Below, one piece after another: positions 7,023 through 13,411 of a stretch of 13,423 nt of DNA. Every line of letters starts with the position of its first letter. The stretch's first letter is position 1. Source of the stretch: an archaeon (GTDB lineage: Archaea > Methanobacteriota > Methanobacteria > Methanobacteriales > Methanobacteriaceae). Where the stretch lies: positions 1-13,423 of the forward strand of contig JAKSUF010000018.1 of assembly GCA_024409145.1 (NCBI GenBank). Reading direction: 5' to 3'. A program made the translations under genes and the position numbers. Under the pieces are notes generated by a model. The model had not been told where the DNA came from. It worked only from the letters and a program-made list of their open reading frames with translations, and did not search any database.

Positions 7023-7066
7023 CTGATTTTTTTTAATTTTTTTCTGTTTTTGATTTTTTTTAATTT
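7023..7066. repeat. T-rich direct repeat
   Basis: A 16-base T-rich word, TGA followed by eight Ts and AATTT, occurs near 7024-7039 and again near 7051-7066. It lies in the 240-base gap between mvhB and pyrC. It may act as extra T-run termination signal or be simple low-complexity DNA. Confidence 0.35.
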
Positions 7067-7068
7067 AA

Positions 7069-7100
7069 ATGTTTTTTATAATGTTTTTTATAATGTTTAT
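7069..7100. repeat. 12-bp tandem repeat, about 2.6 copies
   Basis: ATGTTTTTTATA occurs at 7069-7080 and 7081-7092, with a partial third copy (ATGTTTAT) at 7093-7100. It is immediately upstream of the likely pyrC promoter. Copy number could vary by slippage; a regulatory role is unproven. Confidence 0.5.
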
Positions 7101-7113
7101 TTTAATAGATTAA

Positions 7114-7122
7114 TTTTTATAA
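7114..7122 (+). promoter_or_regulatory. candidate TATA box for pyrC
   Basis: TTTTTATAA lies 50-58 bases before the pyrC ATG, so a start about 25 bases downstream would leave a leader of about 30 nt. Another TATA-like word, AGTATATTTA (7149-7158), is too close to the ATG. The match is approximate. Confidence 0.35.
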
Positions 7123-7171
7123 TACTTTTTCTAAATATTGATTTGTATAGTATATTTATTAGGTGCTTAAC

Positions 7172-8422
7172 ATGTATGATTGTGTTTTAAAAAATGCTAA
7201 GTTAATCGGACAGAATAATGAAGTTTATATAGCTATTGAAAAGGGTAAAATAGCTAAAATTTCTAAATCATCTCTTAATGGTGAAAATGAAATTGATTTG
7301 GAAGGAAAATTAGTTTTACCTGGACTTATAGATCCTCATGTTCATTTTAGGGATCCTGGATTAACTTATAAAGAGGATTTTAAAACAGGGTCTATGGCTG
7401 CTGCTAATGGTGGTTTTACTTTTGTTATGGATATGCCTAATACATTACCCAAAACTAATACATATAAACATTTTAAAGATAAACTTAAAATTGCTAATGA
7501 TAAGTCAGTCATTGGTTTTGGACTTCATGCGGGGGTTAATTCCTTTGAAGAAATGGTTAAAATACAATCATTAAATCCGATGTCTTTTAAGTGTTTTATG
7601 GATTTAGAAACTGATGATGAATTAGATGAGATTTTTAAAAATGTTTCTAACTTAGATAATAATCCTATTTTGTCATTACATTGTGAAAATAAAGAAATTA
7701 TAGAATCTCAGATGATTAAAATAAAAAAAGAAAATGATGAAAATCCTGCTATTGATTATAGTTATGTTCGTAATGCTGAGTCTGAAATTGCTTCTTTAAA
7801 GCAAGCTATTTTGCTTACTAAAAAATATGGTAATAATTTGCATGTTTGTCATTTAAGTACTAAAAAAGCTTTAAATTTAGCTATTTCTAACAGAATAAGT
7901 TATGAATTCACTCCTCATCATTTATTATTTGATAATTCTAAATTTAATGATTTGGGTACTATTATTAGAACTAACCCTCCTTTAAGGGAAGTTAATACTA
8001 AGGTTTCTATTTCGGATATAAGTGAATCTACAATTATGGGAACAGACCATGCTCCTCATAGTTTAGAAGAAAAAACAAGAGGGACTTGGAATTCTGCTTC
8101 AGGTATTCCTTCAATTGAGGTTGTATTGTCTTTAATGCTTACTGAAGTAAATAAAGGTAATTTAGATTTAAGTTTAATTCCTAAAATATTTTCTGAAAAT
8201 GTAGCTAAACGTTTTAATTTATCATCTAAAGGATTTGTCAAAGAGAATTATGATGCTGATTTAATTGTTGTTGATTTGGACAAATCTGGAGTATTTGATA
8301 TTGATAATTTTTATACTAAAGCAGAATATTCTCCTTTTGAGGGTATGAGTTATAAAGGTGAGGTTACTATGGTTATTTGTAATGGTGATGTAATTATGGA
8401 TAATCATGATATAATTTTATAA
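7172..8422 (+). CDS. pyrC: dihydroorotase
   Basis: Dihydroorotase reversibly closes N-carbamoyl-L-aspartate to dihydroorotate, the third step of pyrimidine synthesis, in the cytoplasm. The 416-residue amidohydrolase has LPGLIDPHVHFRDPG (metal-binding His56 and His58), His170 (SLHCEN), His227 (HVCHLST) and GTDHAPHS with the catalytic Asp292. Lys140 (FKCF) is a candidate carbamylated metal ligand, as in related allantoinase-type enzymes. The length and the early HxH motif indicate the long, multifunctional-type (class I) dihydroorotase rather than the short E. coli type. GTG 7163 is in frame but overlaps the ribosome site AGGTG; the ATG at 7172 is preferred. The gene stands alone between a strong upstream terminator and a weak downstream hairpin. 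Allantoinase or hydantoinase are alternative readings, less likely given the overall match. Confidence 0.9.
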   Translation: MYDCVLKNAKLIGQNNEVYIAIEKGKIAKISKSSLNGENEIDLEGKLVLPGLIDPHVHFRDPGLTYKEDFKTGSMAAANGGFTFVMDMPNTLPKTNTYKHFKDKLKIANDKSVIGFGLHAGVNSFEEMVKIQSLNPMSFKCFMDLETDDELDEIFKNVSNLDNNPILSLHCENKEIIESQMIKIKKENDENPAIDYSYVRNAESEIASLKQAILLTKKYGNNLHVCHLSTKKALNLAISNRISYEFTPHHLLFDNSKFNDLGTIIRTNPPLREVNTKVSISDISESTIMGTDHAPHSLEEKTRGTWNSASGIPSIEVVLSLMLTEVNKGNLDLSLIPKIFSENVAKRFNLSSKGFVKENYDADLIVVDLDKSGVFDIDNFYTKAEYSPFEGMSYKGEVTMVICNGDVIMDNHDIIL

Positions 8423-8433
8423 TATTTTAATAT

Positions 8434-8454
8434 TGTGTGCTTCATATGCACATG
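8434..8454 (+). terminator. weak hairpin after pyrC
   Basis: TGTGC (8436-8440) pairs with GCACA (8448-8452), and two G-U pairs extend the stem. The sequence soon becomes T-rich (8469-8490). It starts about 12 bases after the pyrC stop, so it may be the pyrC terminator. Apart from this and the promoter region below, the 294-base gap 8423-8716 shows only AT-rich sequence. Confidence 0.35.
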
Positions 8455-8670
8455 TATTTATCTATATGTTATTTTTTAATTTTTATTTTTAATTTAATTA
8501 ATTTAACAATAAATATTTTTGATATTTGTTCTTCTTATTTCTATTTTTATTTGTCATTATTTTATTTATTTTATATTTAATTTTCGCATGTTTTATAATC
8601 AAATGTATTTTGTATTGAGATTTTATTCTCTTTATGTTCATAAATAAATTTATTAAGTTTTATTAAGATA

Positions 8671-8690
8671 TTTATAAATTAAGTTTATAT
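8671..8690 (+). promoter_or_regulatory. candidate promoter of the nitroreductase gene
   Basis: TTTATAAA (8671-8678) fits the archaeal TATA box and lies 39-46 bases before the ATG at 8717, giving a leader of about 20 nt. GTTTATATTG (8683-8692) is a second but closer match. The word TTTATTAAG, repeated at 8650-8658 and 8660-8668, just precedes it. Confidence 0.4.
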
Positions 8691-8716
8691 TGTTATAATA
8701 TTTTTTAGGGATCATT

Positions 8717-9229
8717 ATGGATTTTGAGTATGTTATTAATAATAGGCGTAGTATTAGAGAATATTCTAATCAAATTGTTGAAGATGAGAAGATTACTAAA
8801 ATTATTAAAGCAGGTATGCAAGCTCCCGGAAGTAGACTTGGAGCAGAACCTTGGGAATTTATTATAATTAAAAATAAAGATGTTTTAAATAAATTAGGTG
8901 AGATTAAACCTCATGTTACTGGTGCTCCAGTAGCTATTGTTCTTGTTGCTAATCTAGAAAGATCTTTTTATAAATCTGTATGGCAACAAGATATGAGTGC
9001 TGCTGCAGAAAATATGCTTCTTGAAGCAACAAATCTTGGGCTTGGTGGTTTGTGGAATGGTGTAGCTCCGACTGAGGATAGGATGGAAGCAATTGCTAAA
9101 ATTGTAGGTATAAATGATGAAAATCTTAAAGTATTTTGCATTATAACTATTGGTTATCCTGCTGAAGGTTGGGAAAATAAATTTTTAGATAAATTTGATG
9201 AATCTAGAATTCATTATGAGAATTATTAA
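8717..9229 (+). CDS. nitroreductase family FMN oxidoreductase
   Basis: This is a member of the FMN-dependent nitroreductase family, flavoproteins that reduce varied substrates with NAD(P)H or other donors, usually as homodimers. At 170 residues it is a short, single-domain version. It shows the N-terminal FMN-phosphate motif NRRSIREY (9-16), the APGSRLGAEPWEF segment (36-48), a central VWQQDMSAAAENMLLEATNLGLGGLWNG block (88-115) and the C-terminal IGYPAEGW (155-162). It has no cluster-binding cysteines, so it is not one of the ferredoxin-fused members. The ATG follows TTAGGGATCATT, a modest ribosome site. It stands apart from its neighbours and the context gives no clue to the substrate. The fold family is secure, the specific function unknown. 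Confidence 0.85.
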   Translation: MDFEYVINNRRSIREYSNQIVEDEKITKIIKAGMQAPGSRLGAEPWEFIIIKNKDVLNKLGEIKPHVTGAPVAIVLVANLERSFYKSVWQQDMSAAAENMLLEATNLGLGGLWNGVAPTEDRMEAIAKIVGINDENLKVFCIITIGYPAEGWENKFLDKFDESRIHYENY

Positions 9230-9245
9230 ATTTATTTTTTTATCT

Positions 9246-9292
9246 TTAATTGAATGTATTTTTATCTTATTAATATTTTAATTGAATGTATT
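9246..9292. repeat. 15-bp direct repeat upstream of the nucleotidyltransferase gene
   Basis: TTAATTGAATGTATT occurs at 9246-9260 and again at 9278-9292, with a 32-base period. It sits just before the nucleotidyltransferase gene, where an in-frame ATG in the first copy would otherwise suggest a longer protein. It may be a short duplication or a pair of regulator sites. Confidence 0.5.
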
Positions 9293-9346
9293 GAGTTATA
9301 TTTTTTAGTAATCAAAAGTTTTTTATTAATATGGATTGTGGATTTG

Positions 9347-10633
9347 ATGTCTTCAAATGAATTTGTAAGTAATATGATTAAAACAGATAGGGATTCTTTT
9401 TTTAAAGACTTTTATAGTGCTCAAAAAGGTCATAAATCTCAAATCTCTGTTGATTCTGTTGAAAATTCAGTTGGGTCTAATGAACTTAGACCTTTGATTG
9501 CAGATTTTACAGAATATTCTCCTTTGCATAATGGACATTTTCATTGTATGAAAACAGCTAAAGATAAAATTCCTAATGGTTTGTTTGTTGCTATTGTTCC
9601 TGGTTTATTTGAGAGGAGTGGTAGAGGGTTACCTTATATAATGCATCGTAAAATTCGTGCTGAGATTGCTATTGCTGTAGGTGCAGATATTGTTGTGGAA
9701 GGTCCTCCAATGGGTATTATGGGGTCTGGCCAATATTCATTATGTCTATCTAAAATGTTTCAAGCATTAAATACTGATTATATTCCAAGGGGTTATCGTC
9801 CTTTTGATGGTTATGATAATATTTTAAATAGGATTTCTTGGGGTCATGGTATAGCACCAAAACCTTATAAAATTGTAGATATGGATACTAAAGAAGTATT
9901 ACTTAATGGAAAACTTGAAGAAGATAATTATGTTATTGTTTCATTTTCAAAATCTTTAAAAAAAATAGGTTTTGATTTTAAAGATAAATTTATTTTTGTA
10001 CCTCGTATTGAAGGTGTAAGTGGAACTTTAATAAGGGAAGCTATTGCAAATAATAATTTAGATTCTGTTAAAAATATGCTTCCAAAAGAGACTATACATA
10101 TTTTGCAACGTGAAATTCTAAAAGGTAATGCTCCTCTTCATACTTTCCGTGATGAAAATACAATATTAGATACAGTTAATAATTTTAGCTATGATGATTT
10201 AATTAATCTTAATTTTTTTAATGATAAATTAGCTAAAGAATTTGTTAACCGCCGAGAGTTTAATAAATTTGAGTCATTAGATGAAATAGAAAAATCTATA
10301 TTCTATGGATTTAGTAGTCATTTTAAGAATAGGGTGTTAAGTATTTTAGAAACAAGAATTAATTCAGATACTATTTCTAAATATATTGATACTTATCCAT
10401 ATAATATAAAGATTTTAGATTATAAAAATGAAGCTGTTTTAGAAGAATTTAAGTCAAAAGTTTTTTCTAATGATAAAAGATATGTTAAATATATAAAACA
10501 GAAATATTTTTTCCATGACAACAGGTATATGGAGTCGGCCCACGGGTCGGTAACAGGCAGATGCAATTATAAGTGCAAGCATTGCTATATGTGGGGCTGT
10601 GAGAATAAATATAATTTAATTTTTATTTTTTAG
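9347..10633 (+). CDS. TmcAL-like nucleotidyltransferase with a foreign C-terminal tail
   Basis: The 428-residue product resembles bacterial TmcAL (tRNA-Met cytidine acetate ligase, nucleotidyltransferase superfamily). It shows an EYSPLHNGHF block (56-65) containing the HxGH nucleotide-binding motif, then VPGLFERSGRG (84-94), RKIRAEIAIAVGADIVVEGPP (101-121) and SGTLIREAI (225-233), aligning by eye with EYNPFHNGH, GNFVQRG, RAEMAL-GADLVIELP and SATAIR. TmcAL uses acetate and ATP; whether this archaeal protein does the same is inference. About 45 residues precede the fold. ATG 9347 was chosen because the frame back to 9254 encodes a hydrophobic stretch over a direct repeat. The last part is odd: from about residue 390 the coding DNA turns GC-rich and reads HDNRYMESAHGSVTG, then C406-x3-C410-x2-C413, the radical SAM motif, before ending 15 residues later. 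The native C-terminus has probably been replaced, so the gene may be a damaged chimera. Confidence 0.65.
   Translation: MSSNEFVSNMIKTDRDSFFKDFYSAQKGHKSQISVDSVENSVGSNELRPLIADFTEYSPLHNGHFHCMKTAKDKIPNGLFVAIVPGLFERSGRGLPYIMHRKIRAEIAIAVGADIVVEGPPMGIMGSGQYSLCLSKMFQALNTDYIPRGYRPFDGYDNILNRISWGHGIAPKPYKIVDMDTKEVLLNGKLEEDNYVIVSFSKSLKKIGFDFKDKFIFVPRIEGVSGTLIREAIANNNLDSVKNMLPKETIHILQREILKGNAPLHTFRDENTILDTVNNFSYDDLINLNFFNDKLAKEFVNRREFNKFESLDEIEKSIFYGFSSHFKNRVLSILETRINSDTISKYIDTYPYNIKILDYKNEAVLEEFKSKVFSNDKRYVKYIKQKYFFHDNRYMESAHGSVTGRCNYKCKHCYMWGCENKYNLIFIF
10511..10606 (+). other. GC-rich patch encoding a truncated radical SAM start
   Basis: In 10531-10603, 39 of 73 bases are G or C by hand count, against roughly one quarter or less on both sides. 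In the frame of the upstream gene it encodes the SAHGSVTGRCNYKCKHCYM segment, typical of the N-terminal cluster-binding loop of bacterial radical SAM proteins. The rest of that protein is missing: the reading frame runs into AT-rich DNA and stops at 10631-10633. It looks like a short piece of foreign DNA spliced in. An assembly join is the main alternative. Confidence 0.6.
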
Positions 10634-10708
10634 TTAGTTTTTTTTTTAAATTTTTTGGCTCTTTCAAAAAATTTGTTGATTTTTATAGTTTTTTAAATTT
10701 TTTATTAA

Positions 10709-10880
10709 AAATGGTTATATTCTGATCCAACTTTACCAACTCCATATTTATTGGGATTAATTCCAATTAATGGATTCTTTGAGTTCTCTACTTTTTGCAA
10801 CATTTACAATAACTGGTGCAATTATTGTATTCTTATTAAGAAACAAAGTTGTTAAATGGACTCATGATCTTGAAAAATAG
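10709..10880 (+). pseudogene. frameshifted C-terminal remnant of a membrane protein
   Basis: Two adjoining frames look coding. From 10709 one frame reads SDPTLPTPYLLGLIPINGFF; near 10775-10785 the sense continues in the next frame as SLSSLLFATFTITGAIIVFLL followed by RNKVVKWTHDLEK and a stop at 10878-10880. The joined sequence resembles the last transmembrane helix and basic cytoplasmic tail of an integral membrane protein. No start region or upstream domains survive, since the frame is closed by a TAA at 10706-10708. A standalone 36-codon frame from ATG 10770 exists but has no ribosome site. The family is not recognised. The matching terminator just downstream supports this being the true 3' end of a former gene. 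Confidence 0.5.
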
Positions 10881-10887
10881 AGTTAAA

Positions 10888-10915
10888 TTGAGGATTTTAT
10901 TCTCAAATCTTTTTT
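10888..10915 (+). terminator. hairpin and T-run after the membrane-protein remnant
   Basis: TTGAGGAT (10888-10895) pairs with ATTCTCAA (10899-10906), including one G-U, around the loop TTT. A T-run follows at 10910-10915. It lies seven bases after the stop of the remnant and is shaped like the hairpin at 2653-2671. Confidence 0.55.
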
Positions 10916-10921
10916 ATTATA

Positions 10922-11089
10922 TTTTAACCAATAAAATCGAAAAGGTATTCAAAAACAATGCCAAAACACAAAAATCGAAAATTTAAAACAGAAGAATGAA
11001 TTCAACACAGAATCAACATAAAAACATAAACATGGAACAAAAAAAGAAAACAAGAAAAACAATATCAACAAAGTTTTTGAAAATGTCTT
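10922..11089. other. A-rich block of reversed strand bias, no gene
   Basis: The plus strand here is rich in A and C and poor in T and G, unlike the T-rich intergenic DNA elsewhere in the window. The word AAAATCGAAAA occurs twice (10933-10943 and 10971-10981). Short Lys/Asn-rich open frames, such as 10996-11097 (33 codons), have no ribosome site or recognisable content; the opposite strand gives only short Phe-rich pieces. It may be an inverted fragment, the decayed end of a mobile element or an untranslated part of a lost gene. Confidence 0.4.
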
Positions 11090-11131
11090 TTTTATAAACC
11101 AATATTATTATATATGATTAATAAGATATAC

Positions 11132-11139
11132 TTATATAT
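11132..11139 (+). promoter_or_regulatory. candidate TATA box for the FKBP gene
   Basis: TTATATAT lies about 105 bases before the ATG. A start about 25 bases on would fall near 11160 and give a leader of about 80 nt containing the 13-base direct repeat. Several TATA-like words surround it (for example 11109-11115), so the assignment is tentative. Confidence 0.35.
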
Positions 11140-11156
11140 TATAAATATTATGTAAA

Positions 11157-11183
11157 AATTAGTTTTTAAGAATTAGTTTTTAA
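11157..11183. repeat. 13-bp direct repeat in the FKBP leader
   Basis: AATTAGTTTTTAA occurs at 11157-11169 and 11171-11183, separated by one G. It lies near the expected transcription start of the FKBP gene. It could bind a regulator as two half sites on the same face of the helix, or be a simple duplication. Confidence 0.45.
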
Positions 11184-11243
11184 TTTACACGATTAATATT
11201 TATTCTTAACTTATTTATTAAATAAAATTTTGGAGAAATTATT

Positions 11244-11978
11244 ATGGCAATTAAAGATGGCGATTTTATAAGATTAGAATTCACTGGTAAAATTAAAGAA
11301 ACTGATGAAGTATTTGATACTACTATTGCAGAAGTAGCAGAAGAAGCAGGTATTTTTGTTGAACAAAAAGAATATGGTCCAATTCCTATTGTTGTTGGTG
11401 GAAATCATTTATTAAAAGCTATTGAAGATGCTGTTATTGGTGTTGAAGCAGGAGAATCTGTACATGTTTCTGTAACTCCTGAAAATGGATTTGGTGAAAG
11501 AGACTCTAATTTAATTCAATTAATTCCTATGAAAGAATTCAAAAAACAAGGTATGAATCCTGTAAGAGGTATGAAAATCAACACTGAAAATGGTACTGCT
11601 AAAATTATTTCTGTAAATGGTGGTAGGGTAAAAGTTGATTTTAACCATGATTTAGCTGGTAAAAACTTAGAATATGATGTTACTGTTACTGAAATTATTG
11701 AAGATGATGAAGAAAAAATTAAAAGTATGATTCAATTACATTATGCTTACCCTAACATGGATTTAGATAAAACTGAAATTCAAATTGATGGTGATAGAGT
11801 AAGTATTAAATTAGATGAAATCACTAGATTCGATCAAAAATCTTACATGGATGTTACTTTTGCAAGATTCAGAATTTCTAAAGATATTTGGGACAATATG
11901 GGCTACGAAAAAGTTGAATTCGTAGATTCCTTCGAAAAAAAAGTAGAAGAAGCTCCTGAAGAAGAATCTGAAGAATAA
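11244..11978 (+). CDS. FKBP-type peptidyl-prolyl cis-trans isomerase, long archaeal SlyD-like type
   Basis: This enzyme speeds rotation about Xaa-Pro bonds and usually also acts as a folding chaperone in the cytoplasm. The 244-residue protein starts with a split FKBP fold: GDFIRLEFTGKIKETDEVFDTT (6-27), PIPIVVGGNHLLKAIEDAVIGVEAGE (46-71) and the strand VHVSVTPENGFGER (73-86). An IF (insert-in-flap) chaperone domain follows (about 90-140), and the fold is closed by LEYDVTVTEI (142-151). A further domain of about 70 residues and an acidic Glu-rich tail complete it. This is the long form known in methanogens; bacterial SlyD ends instead in a His/Cys-rich metal-binding tail, absent here. The ATG follows TTTGGAGAAATT, a clear ribosome site. 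It is convergent with the minus-strand gene to its right. The gene is monocistronic by spacing, with a leader carrying a 13-base repeat. Confidence 0.92.
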   Translation: MAIKDGDFIRLEFTGKIKETDEVFDTTIAEVAEEAGIFVEQKEYGPIPIVVGGNHLLKAIEDAVIGVEAGESVHVSVTPENGFGERDSNLIQLIPMKEFKKQGMNPVRGMKINTENGTAKIISVNGGRVKVDFNHDLAGKNLEYDVTVTEIIEDDEEKIKSMIQLHYAYPNMDLDKTEIQIDGDRVSIKLDEITRFDQKSYMDVTFARFRISKDIWDNMGYEKVEFVDSFEKKVEEAPEEESEE

Positions 11979-12008
11979 TTTTATTCTTCTTTATTTTTAT
12001 TTTTTTTA
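11970..12008 (+). terminator. hairpin and T-rich terminator of the FKBP gene
   Basis: GAAGAATA (11970-11977) pairs with TATTCTTC (11982-11989) around the loop ATTT. The stem includes part of the stop codon and is followed by a long T-rich run to about 12008. It fits termination of the FKBP transcript before the convergent neighbour. Confidence 0.55.
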
Positions 12009-12100
12009 GTTAATTATATTAACAGCGTTATATTTATTTTAATTTTTATTTTTTTTAAAATTAGTTTTATTTTTTTTTAAAAAGAAGTTATTAATTTTAT

Positions 12101-12136
12101 AAAAAAATAATTTGAGAGAAAATATTAATTTTCTCT
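12101..12136 (-). terminator. hairpin and T-run terminator of the minus-strand gene
   Basis: AGAGAAAAT (12115-12123) and ATTTTCTCT (12128-12136) form a perfect 9-bp stem with a 4-base loop, 17 bases past the stop of the minus-strand gene. On the minus strand a run of seven Ts follows (12107 to 12101). The two convergent genes therefore have separate terminators. Confidence 0.6.
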
Positions 12137-12153
12137 ACTATTTTATTGTTTTC

Positions 12154-13305
12154 TTAGTGTATAAGATTATTAAAGAATGCTCCTGGGTTGTAAATTAATC
12201 CATAGAATGCATCCATAAATGTTGGATAAACTCCTTTCAAAGAGAATAAGTAAACTAAATAAAATACAACTATAATAATTAAGATTATTAGTATGACTGT
12301 TAATATGATTTCAGTAGTTGTGAATTTATTATTCTTTTTACTGTCTTCATAGTCTTCATAATGCATTCTTTTAATATCTTCTAAGTCTTGAAGTTGATTA
12401 TATGATTTATTATAATCATCAAAGTCTTCATATTGTTTTTTATTTTTAGACTTTCTGTTATTTTTTCTATTATTTATATTATTTTGTGCTTCGATTTGTC
12501 TTTTAATTTCATCGTAGCTTGGACCTTCTCTTTCAATTCCTCTTTGATGTGCAGGAACAATAAAATTAGGGTCATTTTCTCTGTAATCTTCAGGATAACT
12601 TTGTTCATTAGTATAATTATTGGAACTTTCATATGCTGGTTCTTCAACATAATATTGATCTTCATAGTTATAGCTATTTTCTGGTTCATTATAATAAAGA
12701 TCTTCTAAATAACGTTCATATTTTAATTCGAGATTTTCTTCGTTATTTTCATATATTTCTCCAGTTCTAGCCTGTTCTGTGAATATAGGTTCTGCAATAT
12801 TTCTTTTTTGGTATTCTGGTTGAGGTTCTGGAATTTGTTCAGGATTCTCATAGTAATAATCTTCTTCATAATCTCCATCACCATATGTTTCTACATATGC
12901 AGTTTCATATTCATATTCTGGTTCATAGTTTTCAGGAGCTTTGTTTACTTCTGGAATTATTGGTTCTGAAGGAGTTGCTGGTGAATTTTCATTTAATTCT
13001 TTAGTTTCATAATTGACAGGTGTTTCTTCATAAATTTCATCAGGATTTAATTCTTCACTGTCTTCTTCATTATAAGGTACAGTTTTAGGTTCTAAAATAG
13101 GATCAATTTCTTCAAGATTTTGTGTATTCTCATTTTTTACAGAGTTTTCTTCAGATGGGGTGTTATCTTTATTTATTAATGAATTTACACAATCTTTACA
13201 ATAATTACTTCCTCCTATTTCAACATTACATTCATCGCAAATAGCTTGTCCACAGATTCCACATTTTGCTACTGCTTTTCTTTCAGGATGTTTATAACAG
13301 TCCAT
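12154..13305 (-). CDS. B-box zinc-binding protein with low-complexity linker and one C-terminal membrane helix
   Basis: The function is not known. Residues 3-39 form a B-box-like double zinc site: Cys3, His6, Cys15, Cys18, Cys23, Cys26, Cys36 and Cys39, with spacing fit for two cross-braced zinc ions. Residues about 45-325 are a disordered-looking linker rich in Glu, Asn, Tyr and Pro with no repeating unit of fixed length; only 250-320, with more Arg, Lys and Gln, looks partly helical. Residues about 331-355 are a hydrophobic helix (EIILTVILIILIIIVVFYLVYLF), followed by 28 residues ending in NLIH. There is no N-terminal signal, so the likely form is tail-anchored, with the zinc domain and linker in the cytoplasm. 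The ATG is preceded by ACTGGAGATAAAATC on the minus strand. Similar zinc-ribbon plus membrane-helix proteins are common in Methanobacteriales. Open frames on both strands inside the linker are shadows. Confidence 0.75.
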   Translation of the reverse strand: MDCYKHPERKAVAKCGICGQAICDECNVEIGGSNYCKDCVNSLINKDNTPSEENSVKNENTQNLEEIDPILEPKTVPYNEEDSEELNPDEIYEETPVNYETKELNENSPATPSEPIIPEVNKAPENYEPEYEYETAYVETYGDGDYEEDYYYENPEQIPEPQPEYQKRNIAEPIFTEQARTGEIYENNEENLELKYERYLEDLYYNEPENSYNYEDQYYVEEPAYESSNNYTNEQSYPEDYRENDPNFIVPAHQRGIEREGPSYDEIKRQIEAQNNINNRKNNRKSKNKKQYEDFDDYNKSYNQLQDLEDIKRMHYEDYEDSKKNNKFTTTEIILTVILIILIIIVVFYLVYLFSLKGVYPTFMDAFYGLIYNPGAFFNNLIH

Positions 13306-13346
13306 GATTTTATCTCCAGTTATTTTTTTTAAATTTGATAATTTAG

Positions 13347-13411
13347 TTATAATAATTATAATTTTATTAATTATTATTTTATTTAAATTAATTAAATTAA
13401 TATTTTAATAA
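13347..13411 (-). promoter_or_regulatory. A/T-only promoter region of the minus-strand gene
   Basis: Sixty-five consecutive bases contain only A and T. On the minus strand the run contains a perfect TTTAAATA TATA box (13387 to 13380), about 75 bases before the ATG, implying a leader of roughly 50 nt. Other TATA-like words in the run are possible. Nothing else is visible to the window edge. Confidence 0.4.

Noticed and set aside
8056..8241. 61-codon open frame on the minus strand inside pyrC
   Set aside because: It lies wholly within a well-supported gene, has no ribosome site or known motif.
9254..9346. Hydrophobic N-terminal extension of the nucleotidyltransferase, possibly a membrane anchor
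   Set aside because: It is encoded across a 15-base direct repeat in AT-rich spacer DNA, lacks a ribosome site, and an internal ATG at 9347 gives a normal soluble protein.
10531..10603. GC-rich patch considered as a tRNA or other structured RNA gene
   Set aside because: No cloverleaf or long stem can be drawn, and it is open in the upstream frame with a clear radical SAM motif.
10996..11097. 33-codon open frame in the A-rich block
   Set aside because: It is Lys/Asn/Thr-rich as expected from the base composition, has no ribosome site and resembles no family that I know.
12433..12708. 91-codon plus-strand frame and a 71-codon minus-strand frame (12474-12689) within the B-box protein gene
   Set aside because: Both are out-of-frame readings of the low-complexity linker; the hydrophobic look of the plus-strand one comes from the complement of Glu, Asn and Tyr codons.
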